A stretch of DNA of 64,000 nt from Sedimentisphaera salicampi (GTDB lineage: Bacteria > Planctomycetota > Phycisphaerae > Sedimentisphaerales > Sedimentisphaeraceae), in NCBI RefSeq assembly GCF_002117005.1, contig NZ_CP021023.1, positions 1,736,001-1,800,000 of the forward strand. Direction: 5' to 3'. Under the pieces are notes generated by a model. It worked only from the letters and a program-made list of their open reading frames with translations, made no database searches and had not been told where the DNA came from. The translations under genes were made by a program, and so were the position numbers. Below are positions 56,436-64,000 of this stretch, in pieces (positions within the stretch are counted from its first letter, which is position 1; the number at the start of each line of letters is the position of its first letter).

Positions 56436-58301
56436 ATGGCAAAGTTAGAAAGAAGCCTCTCAATGCTCGATGTCTTCTGCATCGCCTCCGGTGCAATGAT
56501 CAGCTCGGGGCTATTCGTGCTGCCGTCAATAGCCTACGCTCAGGCAGGACCTGCCTCCATAATCTCCTACATCTTCGCATCCTTGCTGATTATCCCGGGC
56601 CTGCTAAGCAAAGCCGAACTGGCAACCGCAATGCCCCGTTCCGGGGGAACATACTTCTATGTTCAGCGAAGCCTCGGACCTTTATGGGGCATATTCACAG
56701 GCATGGCAAACTGGTTCTCGCTCGCGCTGAAAAGTGCTTTCGCAATTATCGGGATAATTGCCCTTATTGAGGTCTCCGCTGCCCTTTTCGATATCCAGCT
56801 CAGCCAATTTCAGCTAAAATCCGCCGGCGTGCTTTGCTGCTTATTCTTCACTTTCCTCAACATACTCAGTGTTAAATCCACAACCCGCTTCCAAATATTC
56901 CTCGTCGCGGGTTTGCTGATCATCCTCACGTTATACATTACCAGCGGCTTCAATTCCGTCCGCATCTCACGATTTGATAACTTTATGCCCCAGGGATGGT
57001 CAAGTGTGCTCTCAACTGCCGGCCTCGTATTCATCAGCTTCGGCGGGCTCACACAAGTGGCTAACATCGCAGAAGAAGTTCGCAATCCCGCACGCAACCT
57101 AACTCTCGGAATGATACTCGCATGGCTGGTCGTAAGCCTCTTCTACTTCCTGACCATCATCGTTACTTTCGGCGTTCTATATGGCGAAGAGCTAGAATCA
57201 AGCTACGCACCCATCGCCCTGGCTGCCAATACATTTATGTCCACCCCGGGCTTCGTATTGCTCAGCATCGGCGCACTCACCGCCTACATTACCACCGCCA
57301 ACGGCGGGCTTCTCTCCGCCTCACGTTCACCGCTTGCTATGAGCCGGGACAAACTGTTGCCCGCACTGCTCGGACGCGTCGGCAAAACTCAAACTCCTTA
57401 CGTAAGCATTATAATCACTTCACTGTTTATGATCGCCGCTATAACAATGCTCGAAATTGAAATCCTCGTTAAAACCGCCTCGACTCTGATGATTATACTC
57501 TTCTTACTCGACAATGCCAGCGTTATAATTATGCGAGAAAGCAAAATACAGTCTTACCGCCCCGAGTTTTGCACGCCGCTGTACCCATACCTGAACATAA
57601 TCGCCATAATATTATACTGCCTGCTGATTATCGATATGGGCTTGATCCCTCTGTTGATATCGGCAGGATTTTTCCTGCTCAGCATCTTGTGGTACTTCCT
57701 TTTCACCCGCCACCATACCAAAACCTCCTCAGCCGTTATGCGTATCGTTCAGCGCGTTACAGACATTCAGCTTAAAACCTCGACTCTCGAAAATGAACTG
57801 CGAGACATACTCATCGAACGCGACAACATCATAGAAGATAGATTTGACCGCCTTATCCGCAGCTGTGAAATACTTGACATCCCAGACAGCCCGCAACCCG
57901 AAAAGCTCTTCGCACAGATCGCATCGTCGATGGCCGAAGAGCTCAAGGTAAACCGCACGCAGCTTTATGAAAAATTTATCCAGCGAGAAAAACAAAGCGC
58001 AACCATCATCGAACCTGGCCTGGCCATACCACATATTATAGTAAACGGCAGAGAAGTATTCTGCGTCAGCGTAATACGGGCAAAACAAGGCATAAAGTTC
58101 CCTTCTTCAGATGATCCGGTAAAAGTAATCTTTGCTCTTGCCGGCTCAGCAGACCAGAGAAACTTCCACCTCCGTGCGCTTATGGCTATCGCACAAACAC
58201 TTCAGCAGAAAAACTTCGTTGAAAACTTCCTCGCCGCAAGAACAACTGAAGATATTCGCAACCTGATACTCCTGTCTTCAAGAAAAAGAGATTCTAATTG
58301 A
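56436..58301 (+). CDS. APC-superfamily amino-acid permease fused to a PTS EIIA domain
   Basis: 621 aa. Residues ~1-430 have about 12 membrane helices with the APC signature start (LDVFCIASGAMISSGLFVLP) and PRSGGTYFYVQRSLGP. After a linker (~430-475) the last ~145 residues match the PTS EIIA-2 (nitrogen/fructose type) domain, with the phosphorylatable-His block GLAIPHIIV and FALAGSADQRNFHLRALMAIAQ. The fusion suggests uptake gated by phosphotransfer state rather than sugar transport. The reading frame is continuous, so this is a true fusion and not two genes. Confidence 0.9.
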   Translation: MAKLERSLSMLDVFCIASGAMISSGLFVLPSIAYAQAGPASIISYIFASLLIIPGLLSKAELATAMPRSGGTYFYVQRSLGPLWGIFTGMANWFSLALKSAFAIIGIIALIEVSAALFDIQLSQFQLKSAGVLCCLFFTFLNILSVKSTTRFQIFLVAGLLIILTLYITSGFNSVRISRFDNFMPQGWSSVLSTAGLVFISFGGLTQVANIAEEVRNPARNLTLGMILAWLVVSLFYFLTIIVTFGVLYGEELESSYAPIALAANTFMSTPGFVLLSIGALTAYITTANGGLLSASRSPLAMSRDKLLPALLGRVGKTQTPYVSIIITSLFMIAAITMLEIEILVKTASTLMIILFLLDNASVIIMRESKIQSYRPEFCTPLYPYLNIIAIILYCLLIIDMGLIPLLISAGFFLLSILWYFLFTRHHTKTSSAVMRIVQRVTDIQLKTSTLENELRDILIERDNIIEDRFDRLIRSCEILDIPDSPQPEKLFAQIASSMAEELKVNRTQLYEKFIQREKQSATIIEPGLAIPHIIVNGREVFCVSVIRAKQGIKFPSSDDPVKVIFALAGSADQRNFHLRALMAIAQTLQQKNFVENFLAARTTEDIRNLILLSSRKRDSN

Positions 58302-58580
58302 TTTTTGAAAGCTGGAATGATTTCAGTAAACTGCTCCCTTTACCATAGCACAGATTTGGACAAGCTGCCGCTATGCTTGCTGCTGTTTTTTTAATTCAGT
58401 CACAGCCATCCCATAGGTCCATAGATTTATCGTTGAGGGCTTGTTTATTGTATTAAAACGCCCTTTTCCTGAAGGATTTCAATCACCCCAGTTTGCATTT
58501 TTTTGGCTATTGTTCAATTGTCAGTTATTTGCTCAATACTGCCCACTCTTTTTTCACCTCTTTCTTTGCGTAAAATCTTG

Positions 58581-59804
58581 CTACATATTAAAACCTGGCA
58601 AATAAGCCTGCTGAGGGCTTGCAACCATACGCGGTGAACCACGTGCTGTCCCACAGGCAGCCATAACGCTAAAAACATCCAGCCGGCTGAATAATACACC
58701 CCTCAGCAAAGTAAACAATCGACTGAATGTTCCTTTCCATTTGCCGAGGAAACCTATATACCGTATTAAAATATAAGCAAGCATTGCCGTCCATACTTGC
58801 CATAGAATCGCTTCTTGGCTATGCCCTAGGAAATCGCTTAGCTGCAAAGTCTGCTTTATTTGCTTGAAAAACACCTCTATGCCCCATCGGCATTTATATA
58901 GGCCGCAGATACTGCTCGGCGCCCACTGAGTATTGTTAGTGATAAATTTCATAAGCTTTTTCTCGCCGTTAACTTCCACATAAGCCTTAACCAAACGGAG
59001 CTGCTTCGGGTAGGCCTCATAGCTTTTCGGCATTTCAAGTTCAATTAATGCATCGTATTGGATATCACCTTTTGGTTCTGTATTCTGTTTAACAAAACGA
59101 TATTTCATATTGTCTTTGGCTCTGGTAACCCAGAATAATTCTCGCCTGTCAAGATCAGCCAGATGCTTAAAATCCACGTAAGCCTTGTCAAAAACCGCTA
59201 TTTCGCCGCTTTTAAGGTTCTGACAGAGCTGATAAGCCTCTGTCGAATCATGGGTTGAGGCTTCTTTTACAATAGCAAATTGAGGCAGGAATGTCTGGAG
59301 ATTAAGCTGCATGTGGCACTTTGCAGCGGCTTTGCGTCTGCGATGTTTAGCCCAGTCAATACAGTTGGCTACAAGCTGAATCGTTGTTGAATCAACCGCA
59401 TATATTGCTCTCTTAAAACGCCTTGGAAGGCCGGAGTATTTATGACCTCTGCCAAAATTAGGATGCTGGGCTTGGATATGGGACAGCACCTCCCAGAAGA
59501 GAGTCTCTGCCATACGAGGATCTCGAACCCTGTTTGCATGAGAAAGCCCATTCCTGCTTGGTGGGGTTGCACGGCGAATAGGAATCAAAGCTCCGGAATG
59601 ATTACGCAATGTGTCGGCAACGTCGTTCAGCGAGAGGCTGTGAGCAATCTGGACATGAAGCATAGATACAATGTGAGACCAGCACGAAAATGTTCGTGAT
59701 TGCTTGTCAATACCGTAAAACCGGGATAATTTTGAAACAAGATAAGCAGGAATATATTGGCATATCTGCTTGAGAACTGTATATTGATGCTTAGCGGGTG
59801 TCAT
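58581..59804 (-). CDS. IS4-family DDE transposase
   Basis: 407 aa. The N-terminal helix-turn-helix-like region has CQYIPAYLVSKLSRFYGID and FSCWSHIVSMLHVQIAHSLSLNDV. The catalytic core has a first Asp in IYAVDSTTIQLV, a second in GEIAVFDKAYVDF, and the YREK-like segment YKCRWGIEVFFKQIKQTL carrying the Glu. It is expected to perform cut-and-paste transposition. No frameshift or stop is visible. Start at 59804 immediately follows a hairpin that covers the ribosome-binding site. Confidence 0.95.
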   Translation of the reverse strand: MTPAKHQYTVLKQICQYIPAYLVSKLSRFYGIDKQSRTFSCWSHIVSMLHVQIAHSLSLNDVADTLRNHSGALIPIRRATPPSRNGLSHANRVRDPRMAETLFWEVLSHIQAQHPNFGRGHKYSGLPRRFKRAIYAVDSTTIQLVANCIDWAKHRRRKAAAKCHMQLNLQTFLPQFAIVKEASTHDSTEAYQLCQNLKSGEIAVFDKAYVDFKHLADLDRRELFWVTRAKDNMKYRFVKQNTEPKGDIQYDALIELEMPKSYEAYPKQLRLVKAYVEVNGEKKLMKFITNNTQWAPSSICGLYKCRWGIEVFFKQIKQTLQLSDFLGHSQEAILWQVWTAMLAYILIRYIGFLGKWKGTFSRLFTLLRGVLFSRLDVFSVMAACGTARGSPRMVASPQQAYLPGFNM

Positions 59805-59850
59805 GAGTTACTCCTAATTTTTGGTTAGTTTGTTGAAATTAGTGTAACTC
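59805..59850 (-). promoter_or_regulatory. Hairpin sequestering the transposase ribosome-binding site
   Basis: In the minus-strand RNA GAGTTAC (59850-59844) pairs with GTAACTC (59811-59805) next to the ATG. CTAATTT can pair with AAATTAG beyond a mismatch and a bulge, so the AGGAG Shine-Dalgarno lies in the stem. Such 5' structures in IS elements limit translation from read-through transcripts; here that role is inferred. Confidence 0.5.
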
Positions 59851-59917
59851 ATACCCCGCTATTTTCAAAGAAACATCTTATATTTTGTTCTTCTATGGGA
59901 TGGCTGTGTAATTCAGT

Positions 59918-60006
59918 CTTGATTGTTCGGGTTATGTTCGGCATTATAGGGGCAAAGTAAACAAGGACTGGTTTATGGCAGCTATTATCAAAAAACCCGA
60001 TTTAGA
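59918..60006 (+). other. Short open fragment between IS and the truncated SGNH copy
   Basis: The frame starting at 59912 stays open for about 38 codons (…DCSGYVRHYRGKVNKDWFMA…) and closes in the SGNH homology at a TGA near 60026. It looks like a decayed coding remnant but I cannot name a family. The uninterrupted target would join the sequence left of 58401 to this one. Confidence 0.3.
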
Positions 60007-60468
60007 GGCAGCTATGATCCGGCAGTGATAGTATTCTATGCCGGCGATAACGACGCTGCTTCCGCCAAACCCCCAGAGCAGATATTTGAAGACTACAAGC
60101 AGCTCTTGAGCAAAATCCGCAGCGACTATCCGAACACACCGTTTGTGTATCTCCCGATTAAGCCGGCCTCAAGCCGCTGGCAGTATTGGGATAATATGAG
60201 CAAAACCAATCAGCTCATCCGCAGTTATAATCAGAAAAGCGGGAATCTCTATTACGTTGACACCGCTTCGGCTCTCCTAACCGAGGAAGGCAGGCCGAAC
60301 GATCAGCTCTTCCTCAAAGACCGCCTGCACCTGAACAAAAAGGGCTATGAAATCTGGAACGATATCCTCCGCCCCCGCCTCAATAGCATATATGAAAAGC
60401 TAAAGGGTAATGAAGGTAAATCCGGAAGCTGCGAACAGAGAGCCTGCGGGGATTCAAAGGCCGGGTAA
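60007..60468 (+). pseudogene. 5'-truncated duplicate of the SGNH hydrolase
   Basis: Matches 55636-56090 without gaps (constant offset 4371), with about 13 substitutions counted before identity fades at ~60455. It begins at GGCAGCTATGATCCGG, so signal peptide, nucleophile Ser and Gly blocks are absent while the Asn (GDNDAAS) and Asp-His (DRLHLNKKGY) blocks remain. A GTG at 60025 could start a 147-aa product but without the catalytic Ser it would be inactive. Most changes are synonymous or mild, so the duplication is recent. Confidence 0.85.
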
Positions 60469-60624
60469 TACTAATCATCGCCGGCGAATAGAAATATACG
60501 AAGAAAAGTACAGCTTGCAGAATCTTTTTCCATCGCATTTGCAGGCTCGCGGAGAATCGCCCCAGCAACTCAGTGCCCTGAGAAACTGCGCGTTAGAAAA
60601 ACTTACGGAGATCTGAATTTGAGC

Positions 60625-61542
60625 TTATTTTCTTCGTTTTCTAAGGAGTGTTAATCCTCCCAAGGCCATGATGGAAATTGAGGCAGGCTCAGGAACAGCT
60701 GTTACGCTCAGATTTCTTACCTCGTGGTAGGCTTTAAGTGACCCTGTTGAGGCGGCATAACCGAATTTGATTTGATCGGGGCAGTTAAGCCCGCACTCGT
60801 AATCTCTTATCAGATAAGACCAGTCTTCCCCTTCCGGTTTCCACTCTACAGAGATCACCTTGTCTGTGGGGATTGTAATCTTTACCGTATGTATAACGGC
60901 ATCATCCCTTGAACTCACTTCATCTGTTGAGAAATCAGGCAATGGGTCTGGGCCGGTTCCCGTTTGATACTCATATCCGGTGAATCTGTCTTCCCCCTGT
61001 GAGCCTCGTATTGCCACAGCATTTTGAGTTCGCCCGGGACCTCCTGTTCTGCCTTCAGTAGGGTTTGAGAAATTACCGAATTCATCAAATCCGAACCCTG
61101 CTACAGCCCCGTTCAATCCGGGAGAATTGTATTGAGGTGCGTATGCAAGCGAGCCGCCGTAGCTTTGAGGATCGGGATCCACATCCGCTCTGAAAATAGC
61201 AAGGGCAAGGCCGTCGGCAAGAGTGCCTCCGCTTCCCCATGTAACAAAATCGAATGTAAAAACAAGGCCCTGATTTGTAGGAATGGCGGTATCGTAGTAA
61301 GCAAAAGCCCCTTGGCTTTCATCCTGATCATTGGTAAGCCTCAGCCATCCATCGCCGTCCGGGTCTTCTCCTGTTTCCGCAGTTAATCCCGGAGAACCGG
61401 CAGAATTAGACTCAATCACCCAGCCCGGGGCGGTTGTGCCTCTGAAATCTTCCTGCACATACGCCGCATTTACCGCTGCAGCTGCTGAGAAAATACACGC
61501 AAACACAAAGTGTAATTTCCTGCTGTAACCTATTACCATCAT
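60625..61542 (-). CDS. Exported lectin-like PEP-CTERM protein
   Basis: 305 aa. Signal peptide (…FVFACIFSAAAAVNAA) is followed by a domain at ~28-275 resembling L-type-lectin/concanavalin-like beta sandwiches (FRGTTAPGW, GLVFTFDFVTWGSGGTLADG, AVAGFGFDEFGNFSNP). The C-terminal sorting tail has the PEP-CTERM motif VPEPASI, a hydrophobic stretch and RKRRK. It is expected to be processed by an exosortase and displayed at the cell surface, where it may bind carbohydrate. AAGGAA ribosome-binding site 8-10 nt upstream. Confidence 0.9.
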   Translation of the reverse strand: MMVIGYSRKLHFVFACIFSAAAAVNAAYVQEDFRGTTAPGWVIESNSAGSPGLTAETGEDPDGDGWLRLTNDQDESQGAFAYYDTAIPTNQGLVFTFDFVTWGSGGTLADGLALAIFRADVDPDPQSYGGSLAYAPQYNSPGLNGAVAGFGFDEFGNFSNPTEGRTGGPGRTQNAVAIRGSQGEDRFTGYEYQTGTGPDPLPDFSTDEVSSRDDAVIHTVKITIPTDKVISVEWKPEGEDWSYLIRDYECGLNCPDQIKFGYAASTGSLKAYHEVRNLSVTAVPEPASISIMALGGLTLLRKRRK

Positions 61543-61585
61543 TTTGAACTTTCCTTTCTAACACTTACACCTAAATAATAAGTGT

Positions 61586-61614
61586 ATTATAACATCAGAA
61601 AAAGGAAATCAAAG
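61586..61614 (-). promoter_or_regulatory. Candidate promoter of the PEP-CTERM gene
   Basis: On the minus strand a perfect TATAAT (61591-61586) is preceded after 17 bp by a poor CTTTGA (61614-61609), about 44 bp ahead of the ATG. The -35 overlaps the upstream terminator hairpin. Confidence 0.35.
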
Positions 61615-61641
61615 GGCTAAAGAAAAAATCTTCAGCCCTTT
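61611..61641 (-). terminator. Terminator hairpin after the dockerin/GEVED gene
   Basis: AAAGGGCTAAAGA (61611-61623) and TCTTCAGCCCTTT (61629-61641) form a 13-bp stem with one wobble and a 5-nt loop, 17 bp past the stop at 61659. T-rich sequence follows in both directions, so it may act bidirectionally. Confidence 0.75.
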
Positions 61642-61658
61642 TTCTTTAAATTCTGACA

Positions 61659-64000
61659 TTACGGGCAGCTTGTGAGCCATTGGCTTGCCATACAGGCAAG
61701 GTCGCTCAGGTCCACAAAGCCGTCGCCTGTGAGGTCTGCGCAGTCGCAGGTATCTCCTTCGGTTGTAACGGGAACGAAGAGATAATCTTCTGTTTCGCCG
61801 TAGGTGTAGCCCCATGGAGGGCCTGAGCCCGCTGCCACCGGGTCGCCGCTGCCTGTAAACGGCAGGGGTGAAATCGTAATCCTGAGCCACATCGGCTCTT
61901 CATCAGCGCTGCCCGGGTGCCAGGAGTAGAATGGGGGGGTGGTAAATGTCTGCACGCCTGCGCTGAGATTCGCAAGCGGCTGGTCCTGCACGATCCACTC
62001 GCTAACCTGCTGTCCGCTGTCTTGGCATACAATCACATCGTCCCAGTCGCCGTCGCGGTTGAAATCAGCCCATGCATTAACGTAGGCGGATAATCCAGCA
62101 GCCGCTGAAGGCACTGTTACGCGGTAATCGAATGCCGTATTCTCGCATTTCGGCATTGAGAGCGGCATACCAATGATTCCGTCGTCAGCGAAATCTTTGT
62201 CAGCTGTGTTGGATACCGGGATGATATTGTTCGTAGGATCCTCATCGGAGCCGAAGTCTGCGTCCCATTCCAGCGTTACTCCCGTACCCAGATACGGGCC
62301 TGAGGCAGGCCAGAAGTGTATCGGGCCGAAAGGCGGGCTGCCGTTTTGATAGGTCGTTGGGAATTTCGCAGCAACAGCAGCGGGGTAAGTGGTCATAGGG
62401 GCGAACGCAGCGTTGGTATCGTCCGGAGCATCGCCCAGATCGCATTCTCCGTTGTCCGCCTCGTGCATATGCCAAGACCATCTTTCCTCAACCATATTAT
62501 TGTTGTTTGTAAATCTTACCTTCTCGCGGATAATCACGAAATCGCCGGCATCAATCGGCGTTGGCTCGGGCAAATCTATATCAAAGAATACATCAAAGAA
62601 GCTGTCCGGCGGCATATTCACCGGATTATTCTCGCCCACCAGCGCGCCGTCGATTAGAGCAGGCTGCCACGGAAGCTCCTGCTGAAGCGGGCTGGATGAG
62701 TTGAGCTCGCCGAAAGGATAATCGCCCAGCTGATTTGCCAGCTCCTCAGGGCTGAGAACCGCCAGCTCAAGCTGCACTATCTCCACAGGAATCTCGCCCT
62801 GCGAGGTATCGGGGTTGCCGTCTCCGTTACGAAGCGTGAGATAGCCGAATTCAGGCATCCCGATCGGCGGCGGGTTTATCATTCCGTCTTCCACTCTAAA
62901 TCCCAAAAGCGGGGTAAACCCGTCGTTTGGCAAATTAGGTTCGGCAATATCGCCCACCGGCTCTCCGTCCTTCGTCCACCAGCCCTTCACTTCCAAAATC
63001 ACATTGCTGTTTATAACCTCCAGCTCGAAGCCCAGATGTATTACCGTGCAGTATGGAATAGGGTCTTCTACCGGGTTAGACCAGTCCATCTCCACCTGAT
63101 AATACCCGTCGCCCAGCGGGGTTATGCTGTAATCGAAAGACATAAACATATCATCAATATGCGAGAGAAGAATCGGCGGGGCGGGAACATCCGGATTGAA
63201 GGGATTGTAAGACTCCACTACAAACTCCATATGATAGTCGTTCGGCCAGAGATCGGGGTTTTCGATATCCTGATGGATCTCGGGATTGAAGCCCACTGTC
63301 ATCCCCTCTGGGTTATCGCTCGGCCTAACAATAAGGTCGTACCAGTAGTTCCAAGGCTTTGGAACAGTCTGTCCTGGAGGCGGCACTGGAGCTGCCCCGC
63401 CTACCCAAGCGGCATTCTCGTCCACGATGAAATCAATCACCTTTGTGATGTCGAATGCGGGGTTGTTCATAAAGCCTGAGGCTGAAGGCGTCGTCGCGCC
63501 TATACCGGTCATCCAGGCGTTGATCGTAATCGTTGTGGGCGTGTTCCAAGGGATACCGCCCGGCCCGCAGACCCAGTGCCATGAACGAATCGCCCCGTTC
63601 ATATCACGTATCCCGAAAGACACGGTGTTTACCTGACTTCCGGTCGGGCCGTACTGCGGCGGGACAACGGTAATCTGAATCACCGCTCCGCTCAAGTCCG
63701 GATCCACTCCGTACTCATACACCCACGCGCTGGCATAGTCGCCGTCGGACTGGCCGTCTTCGCCCCAAGCCATCACAAGCCCGGGCTGTTCGTCCATATC
63801 TCCGGCGTTCTCTGCAACATAAAGCTCAGGCGGGAGAAACTGAGTATCAACAGGATAGGGCACTCCGCCAGGGCCTAGAAACTGCTGCCACTGGTTCATA
63901 TAACCATCCCACTCTGAAGGGGTGAGGCCGCGAATAAAACCCGCATCCAGAGCCTCCTGCCAATCGGCAGCACCCTGCTTCGAGAAATACGGCTCCGCAC
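61659..64000 (-). CDS. Large exported GEVED/dockerin protein, N-terminus beyond the window
   Basis: The frame is open upstream of the first internal ATG (63899) to base 64000 with coherent sequence (PYFSKQGAADWQEALDAGF), so the gene starts outside the window; at least 780 codons are visible. Content: an N-terminal region unrecognised here, many Pro/Asp-rich beta segments, then a GEVED-type domain (CDLGDAPDDTN..., VNAWADFNRDGDWDD, YGETEDYLFVPV). The C-terminal type I dockerin reads CADLTGDGFVDLSDLACMASQW. Probably a surface or secreted structural or carbohydrate-binding protein of the kind abundant in marine planctomycetes. Same strand as the PEP-CTERM gene but separated by a terminator. Confidence 0.85.
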   Translation of the reverse strand, partial: AEPYFSKQGAADWQEALDAGFIRGLTPSEWDGYMNQWQQFLGPGGVPYPVDTQFLPPELYVAENAGDMDEQPGLVMAWGEDGQSDGDYASAWVYEYGVDPDLSGAVIQITVVPPQYGPTGSQVNTVSFGIRDMNGAIRSWHWVCGPGGIPWNTPTTITINAWMTGIGATTPSASGFMNNPAFDITKVIDFIVDENAAWVGGAAPVPPPGQTVPKPWNYWYDLIVRPSDNPEGMTVGFNPEIHQDIENPDLWPNDYHMEFVVESYNPFNPDVPAPPILLSHIDDMFMSFDYSITPLGDGYYQVEMDWSNPVEDPIPYCTVIHLGFELEVINSNVILEVKGWWTKDGEPVGDIAEPNLPNDGFTPLLGFRVEDGMINPPPIGMPEFGYLTLRNGDGNPDTSQGEIPVEIVQLELAVLSPEELANQLGDYPFGELNSSSPLQQELPWQPALIDGALVGENNPVNMPPDSFFDVFFDIDLPEPTPIDAGDFVIIREKVRFTNNNNMVEERWSWHMHEADNGECDLGDAPDDTNAAFAPMTTYPAAVAAKFPTTYQNGSPPFGPIHFWPASGPYLGTGVTLEWDADFGSDEDPTNNIIPVSNTADKDFADDGIIGMPLSMPKCENTAFDYRVTVPSAAAGLSAYVNAWADFNRDGDWDDVIVCQDSGQQVSEWIVQDQPLANLSAGVQTFTTPPFYSWHPGSADEEPMWLRITISPLPFTGSGDPVAAGSGPPWGYTYGETEDYLFVPVTTEGDTCDCADLTGDGFVDLSDLACMASQWLTSCP

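Larger units (their letters stand above)
58401..59908. mobile_element. Complete IS4-family insertion sequence, 1508 bp
   Basis: Ends are perfect 16-bp terminal inverted repeats: CACAGCCATCCCATAG (58401-58416) and CTATGGGATGGCTGTG (59893-59908). The flanking 9-bp TAATTCAGT occurs at 58392-58400 and 59909-59917, the direct target duplication of insertion. One transposase gene is carried on the minus strand. The intact ends, intact transposase and exact target duplication indicate a recent insertion. Confidence 0.95.

Noticed and set aside
60410-60616. 68-codon frame after the truncated SGNH copy
   Set aside because: It overlaps the pseudogene in another frame, has no start signal and no similarity that I can recognise.

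Overview
The window most resembles a chromosome segment of an anaerobic, polysaccharide-degrading planctomycete of the Phycisphaerae/Sedimentisphaera type. This is inferred from three things: C-terminal type I dockerin modules on two large exported proteins, a PEP-CTERM anchor (VPEPAS...RKRRK) on a lectin-like protein, and an amino-acid permease fused to a PTS EIIA domain. Base composition is moderate and no rRNA or tRNA gene was recognised.

Positions 1-174 hold the start of a separate lipoprotein gene on the minus strand. Positions 384-49360 are all minus strand and form one very large type VI secretion (T6SS) locus. In transcription order it reads tssA, tssB, tssC, hcp, tagJ, tssE, tssF, tssG, a tagH-C-like gene, tssK, tssL, tssM, a tagF-like gene, tpsB, tpsA, clpV, vgrG, an unknown gene, a DUF3592 gene, PAAR, an Eag (DUF1795) chaperone, a cadherin/dockerin protein, an unknown gene, a TssJ-like lipoprotein and a kinase-like/FGE-like fusion. 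Gaps are 50 bp or less from tssA through the unknown gene ending at 5278, so about 44 kb and 23 genes could be one transcription unit. A single candidate promoter lies at 49423-49450.

The most unusual part is a complete two-partner secretion (TPS, type Vb) pair inserted between tagF and clpV. The exoprotein (3411 aa) carries about 3.3 copies of a 2331-bp super-repeat. The TpsB transporter has an extra coiled-coil region of roughly 430 residues before its POTRA domain. Downstream, an effector module follows: a VgrG with a C-terminal extension of about 530 residues, a PAAR protein with hydrophobic helices, and an Eag chaperone, but no Rhs toxin. A cadherin/dockerin protein sits in the same operon. 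The plausible reading is a contractile injection machine co-expressed with a large surface adhesin or contact system; that link is inference from gene order.

A 617-bp divergent intergenic region (49361-49977) separates the T6SS locus from a plus-strand group. The plus-strand genes are a secreted GH2 beta-galactosidase with its own promoter, dyad and terminator, then gpsA, a membrane-anchored metallophosphoesterase, an SGNH hydrolase and the APC permease-EIIA fusion. An intact 1508-bp IS4-family element (58401-59908, 16-bp perfect terminal inverted repeats, 9-bp target duplication) follows. Next is a 5'-truncated duplicate of the SGNH hydrolase gene. The window ends with two minus-strand exported-protein genes: a PEP-CTERM lectin-like protein, and a GEVED/dockerin protein whose N-terminus lies beyond the window.
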